From UBA1858 sp965227695 (GTDB taxonomy: Bacteria; Pseudomonadota; Gammaproteobacteria; UBA4575): a stretch of 64,000 nucleotides of DNA. A program made the translations under genes and the position numbers. Within the stretch, counting starts at the first letter, position 1. The number at the start of each line of letters is the position of its first letter. Positions 61,142 to 64,000 of this stretch are shown in pieces. The stretch spans positions 1,116,001-1,180,000 of the forward strand of contig OZ245760.1 in assembly GCA_965227695.1 (NCBI GenBank). Reading direction: 5' to 3'. A model generated the notes under the pieces. The model was not told the DNA's origin. It did no database searches and was given only the letters and a program-made list of their open reading frames with translations.

Positions 61142-63082
61142 ATGAGCACACCAAGAAGAATAATAAGTGAACAGACCAAGCGTCTCCTAGAAAACAAGGC
61201 TACAGTCGACATTCCTGCTCGCGACCCGGAGACCGTCGTGACACCTCTTTCTCAACCAGTTTACGAACTGGGTGATTTGCTGGTCGATTATCTCGAGCAA
61301 CTGGGCGTTGAGTATGTATTCGGTGTTCCAGGGGGGCCCATTGAACCTTTTTATAATGCGTTGGCTAGAAGTGAACGCCGAGGAGGACCACGGGCCGTCA
61401 TAGCTAGACATGAAACCGGCGCGGCTTTTATGGCCGATGGTTATGCCAGAAACAGCGGCAAGCTTGGGGTTTGCTGTGGGACGGTAGGGCCGGGGACGAC
61501 CAATTTAATTACCGGTGTTGCTTCTGCCTACGACAACCATTCGCCATTACTGGTAATTACAGCGCAAACAGCCATAACTAACTTCGGCAGAGGTGCGACA
61601 CAAGAGTCGGCTGACACCGGAATAAATACAGTGGCCATGTTTTCGCACTGTACTCACTACAGCAGTCTTGTCTCCCATGTTGACCAGTTTGAACAAAAAT
61701 TAATCTCAGCCTTTGGTGCGGCGACAAAAGCGCCGGGTGGGCCTGCGCACCTGAGTGTGCCACTCGATGTAATGAGATCGGCTTCAAGTGTCGCTGCACC
61801 TAGCTATGACCTGAATAAACTTTTATGGCAGTCAGAGCTGGTCGATAACGAGAGTATATCGAAGCTTGTCAAGGCGATTACTTCAAGTAATAAGGTTGTT
61901 TTTCTGATTGGAGAAGGCGCGGCTGGAGCAATCGATAATATATTAACAATTTCGCTAATGCTTGATGCGAAAATCGTTACCACACCGCACGGCAAAGGGT
62001 TGATTAGTCCATATCATCCCCAGTTTTGTGGTGTCATTGGCTTCTGCGGTCACAAGAGCGCAATGAAATTAATTAATAGCGAAGAAGTCGATCTTGTGGT
62101 GGCAATAGGTACTTCACTACAGGAAACTGCGACAAATGCATGGACTGTTGTAAAGTCTATCGGCAATAAAATGATCCATATTGATGAATCGGAATCTAAT
62201 TTAATGCGTTCACCCGCCGCACAGCTGCATGTGCAGGGTAATATCAGTAAGACCTTCATACAAGTGATAGAAAAGTTGCGCATTTCTAAGTTTGAGAGTC
62301 AGTATGAGCAGGCAAAAACATTTGAATTACAGGATGTTTCAAGATTTTGCAGTGTTGAAGAATTTCCACGGCTAAGGGTTGAACAGGATGAAATAGAAAA
62401 AACTCTTAGCAATGCCACGCCCATCAAGCCACAGCGATTGATGAGTCTATTGCCTAAATTACTGCCAGCGGGTACACGCTATTTGTGTGACTCAGGAAAT
62501 AGTATGGCATGGTCCATCCATTATCTTCATCCACATGACCGTCGCGTGGCAAATCGACGTGACACCCTGGAAATTGACTCATATGATCAGAAAGGTCGAC
62601 GTTCCGGAAGGCGTGCAACATCTGGAGGAATTTTCTGGACGTGTCTGGAGTTTGGTTCAATGGGTTGGGCAATAGGTTCTTCTATTGGCACCGCAATGGC
62701 ATGTCCGAATACTCCTACTGTATGTATCACCGGCGATGGTTCGGTACTCATGTGTGGCGGCGACATTACCGTCGCTTTGCAAGAGCAGCTGAATATACTT
62801 TTTATCATTCTTAATGATTCGGAGTATGGAATGGTGAAACACGGTCAACGGCTAGGTTCTGGAGAGCCTATTGGATATTCTTTGCCAAAGGTTGATTTCG
62901 TTGAGTGGGGCAGGAGCATGGGGATACCTGGGTTTTTAATTAATTCACCAATGGACCTGGAAGCGGTTGATATTTCAAAAGTGATTAATATCCCCGGTCC
63001 AAAATTATTTGATGTAAGAGTAGATCCTGAAGAAGTGCCGCCGATAAAGAACCGATTACAGGCGCTTGGAACCGTCAAATAG
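61142..63082 (+). CDS. acetolactate-synthase-like ThDP enzyme
   Basis: A 646-aa thiamin-diphosphate enzyme with the acetolactate synthase layout: N-terminal Pyr domain (GVEYVFGVPGGPIEPFYNAL, catalytic Glu in ARHETGAAFMADGYAR), central domain, and PP domain with cofactor motif GDGSVLMCGGDITVALQEQL...LND. A basic insertion (RRDTLEIDSYDQKGRRSGRR, about residues 466-485) precedes the usual SGG. It is longer than catabolic or anabolic synthases (560-590 aa). Substrates are unknown; decarboxylation or carboligation of a 2-keto acid is expected. No small regulatory subunit (ilvH) follows; a citrate-synthase-like gene does. Confidence 0.85.
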   Translation: MSTPRRIISEQTKRLLENKATVDIPARDPETVVTPLSQPVYELGDLLVDYLEQLGVEYVFGVPGGPIEPFYNALARSERRGGPRAVIARHETGAAFMADGYARNSGKLGVCCGTVGPGTTNLITGVASAYDNHSPLLVITAQTAITNFGRGATQESADTGINTVAMFSHCTHYSSLVSHVDQFEQKLISAFGAATKAPGGPAHLSVPLDVMRSASSVAAPSYDLNKLLWQSELVDNESISKLVKAITSSNKVVFLIGEGAAGAIDNILTISLMLDAKIVTTPHGKGLISPYHPQFCGVIGFCGHKSAMKLINSEEVDLVVAIGTSLQETATNAWTVVKSIGNKMIHIDESESNLMRSPAAQLHVQGNISKTFIQVIEKLRISKFESQYEQAKTFELQDVSRFCSVEEFPRLRVEQDEIEKTLSNATPIKPQRLMSLLPKLLPAGTRYLCDSGNSMAWSIHYLHPHDRRVANRRDTLEIDSYDQKGRRSGRRATSGGIFWTCLEFGSMGWAIGSSIGTAMACPNTPTVCITGDGSVLMCGGDITVALQEQLNILFIILNDSEYGMVKHGQRLGSGEPIGYSLPKVDFVEWGRSMGIPGFLINSPMDLEAVDISKVINIPGPKLFDVRVDPEEVPPIKNRLQALGTVK

Positions 63083-63232
63083 GCTGTAATTTATCTCATT
63101 TTGCCTGACTCGCGGTAGCAAACCGCCGACACTATTAAACTGCTGAATAGCCCAGTCCGATACACTATGGATGGCACCATTGCGGATTCAATAACCTCCT
63201 AATTATAAGTGAGTTTTAACGCATAAAGCATT

Positions 63233-64000
63233 ATGGCAAGTGATAGCGAAAACAAGGAAATGCTGCATACCAAAATCTGGTATGAAGAACCCAGTGCGGA
63301 CAACCCATTCACCGCCGAAAAATGTTTTTGTTCTGGCTATGATGTCTACAATGACTTGTTACCAAATGCATCATATTTTGAATACCTCTATTTGCTGTTT
63401 ATGTTGGAAAGGCCAGAGAAATGGCAGACGGAAATGATGGAGAAAATCGCGATAGCCATCGCTAATCCGGGGATTCGTGACCATAGTGTTCGAGCGGCTA
63501 TGAATGCCGGGGTGGGCGGGTCAACCTCTGCTTCCTCACTCATGGCGGCATTGGCTGTCGGGGCGGGACATCTGGGCGGTTCAAGAGAAATCTATTCATG
63601 TGTTGAGCAATGGCAAATTTGCAGACAAGACTTATCTGGGTGGAAGAATATTGTCTGTGACTTTACAAAGAGTAAGGTGGATGGTTGGCCGCAGAAAGAA
63701 CATCCACCAGGGTTTGATCCAAATAGTGTCACATGCTGCCGTCCGGTGCTTGAAACGCTAAAGTCTCTATCCACGTATAAGGAAGCAAGTAACCTGATCT
63801 GGTTGTTATCCAACAGAATCGAGCTTGAGAAAATTGCAAATGCACCCTTGGCAATGTCTGGTGTGGTAGCAGCAGGATTCCATGATATCGGCTTTAATGC
63901 GGAACAGAGTGAAATGATTTATTTAATGTTGCGACTGCCAGGTGCGGCAGCCCATGCGTTGGAACAAAAACATCTTGGATGGCAGAAATATCCATTTTTT
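63233..64000 (+). CDS. citrate-synthase-superfamily protein, 5' part
   Basis: The frame is open to the window edge (256 codons seen) and continues beyond it. The product resembles citrate synthase/citryl-CoA lyase: SGYDVYNDLLPNASYFEYL, NPGIRDHSVRAAMNAG, AALAVGAGHLGGSREIYSC, and LPGAAAHALEQKHLGW near the visible end. The His in GHLGGS fits one catalytic position of the superfamily. Standard citrate synthase has HGGANE, absent here, so a citryl-CoA-lyase-like or other thioester-cleaving/condensing role is more likely. 150 bases after the ThDP gene; both may act in one pathway. Confidence 0.75.
   Translation, partial: MASDSENKEMLHTKIWYEEPSADNPFTAEKCFCSGYDVYNDLLPNASYFEYLYLLFMLERPEKWQTEMMEKIAIAIANPGIRDHSVRAAMNAGVGGSTSASSLMAALAVGAGHLGGSREIYSCVEQWQICRQDLSGWKNIVCDFTKSKVDGWPQKEHPPGFDPNSVTCCRPVLETLKSLSTYKEASNLIWLLSNRIELEKIANAPLAMSGVVAAGFHDIGFNAEQSEMIYLMLRLPGAAAHALEQKHLGWQKYPFF

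Overview
The window looks like a chromosome segment of a chemolithotrophic, sulfur-oxidising gammaproteobacterium of moderate GC. The evidence is an aprM-aprB-aprA cluster (membrane-anchored dissimilatory APS reductase), a complex I operon, the gammaproteobacterial rimP-nusA-infB-rbfA-truB-rpsO-pnp block, dksA next to gluQ, xseA divergent from guaB-guaA, and a Fur-box TonB receptor. I cannot assign a genus from sequence alone.

Layout. 1-10776: nuoF (cut by the window edge) to nuoN, with an extra 49-codon frame bridging nuoH and nuoI. 10804-10968: initiator tRNA with its own promoter. 11.5-14.6 kb: an AT-rich island with a GAF-MarR regulator, a MinD/FlhG-like ATPase that has lost the P-loop lysine, a short sigma-28-like protein without region 2, and a secreted protein. 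14.7-17.0 kb: arsR-arsI-arsC-acr3. 17.2-20.5 kb: a periplasmic coiled-coil protein, a nuclease gene relic and a Fur-controlled TonB receptor. 20.9-24.1 kb: aprMBA. 24.25-29.1 kb: small soluble proteins (SlyD-like FKBP, TPR, HIT, YCII, a tandem pair of unknown paralogues). 29.2-33.0 kb: FemAB/GNAT-like protein, beta-propeller protein, polysaccharide deacetylase.

33.2-42.05 kb: translation and RNA-metabolism operon, opened by a possible leader peptide laid across an intrinsic terminator, and closed by msrB. 42.25-46.3 kb: the most distinctive locus, an AlkB/XylM-type integral-membrane di-iron monooxygenase followed by a truncated haemoglobin, a YjdI-type ferredoxin, a glutathione-transferase-like protein, a XylA-like flavin/2Fe-2S reductase and a small membrane protein. 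Together they read as a hydroxylase with its electron supply and accessory proteins; the hydroxylase has Gln in place of one otherwise conserved iron-ligand His.

46.3-54.3 kb: gluQ (no standard start codon), dksA with a histone-H1-like Lys/Ala/Pro extension built from 42-bp repeats, xseA, guaBA and a secreted Cys-motif protein. 54.6-60.7 kb: Tyr/His/Arg-rich small protein, a SulP transporter-Usp pair, tadA, mltF and an OmpH/Skp-like lipoprotein. 61.1-64.0 kb: an acetolactate-synthase-like ThDP enzyme and a citrate-synthase-superfamily protein (cut by the edge), preceded by an AT-rich region with repeated operator-like sequence.

No rRNA, CRISPR array, complete insertion sequence or prophage was seen.
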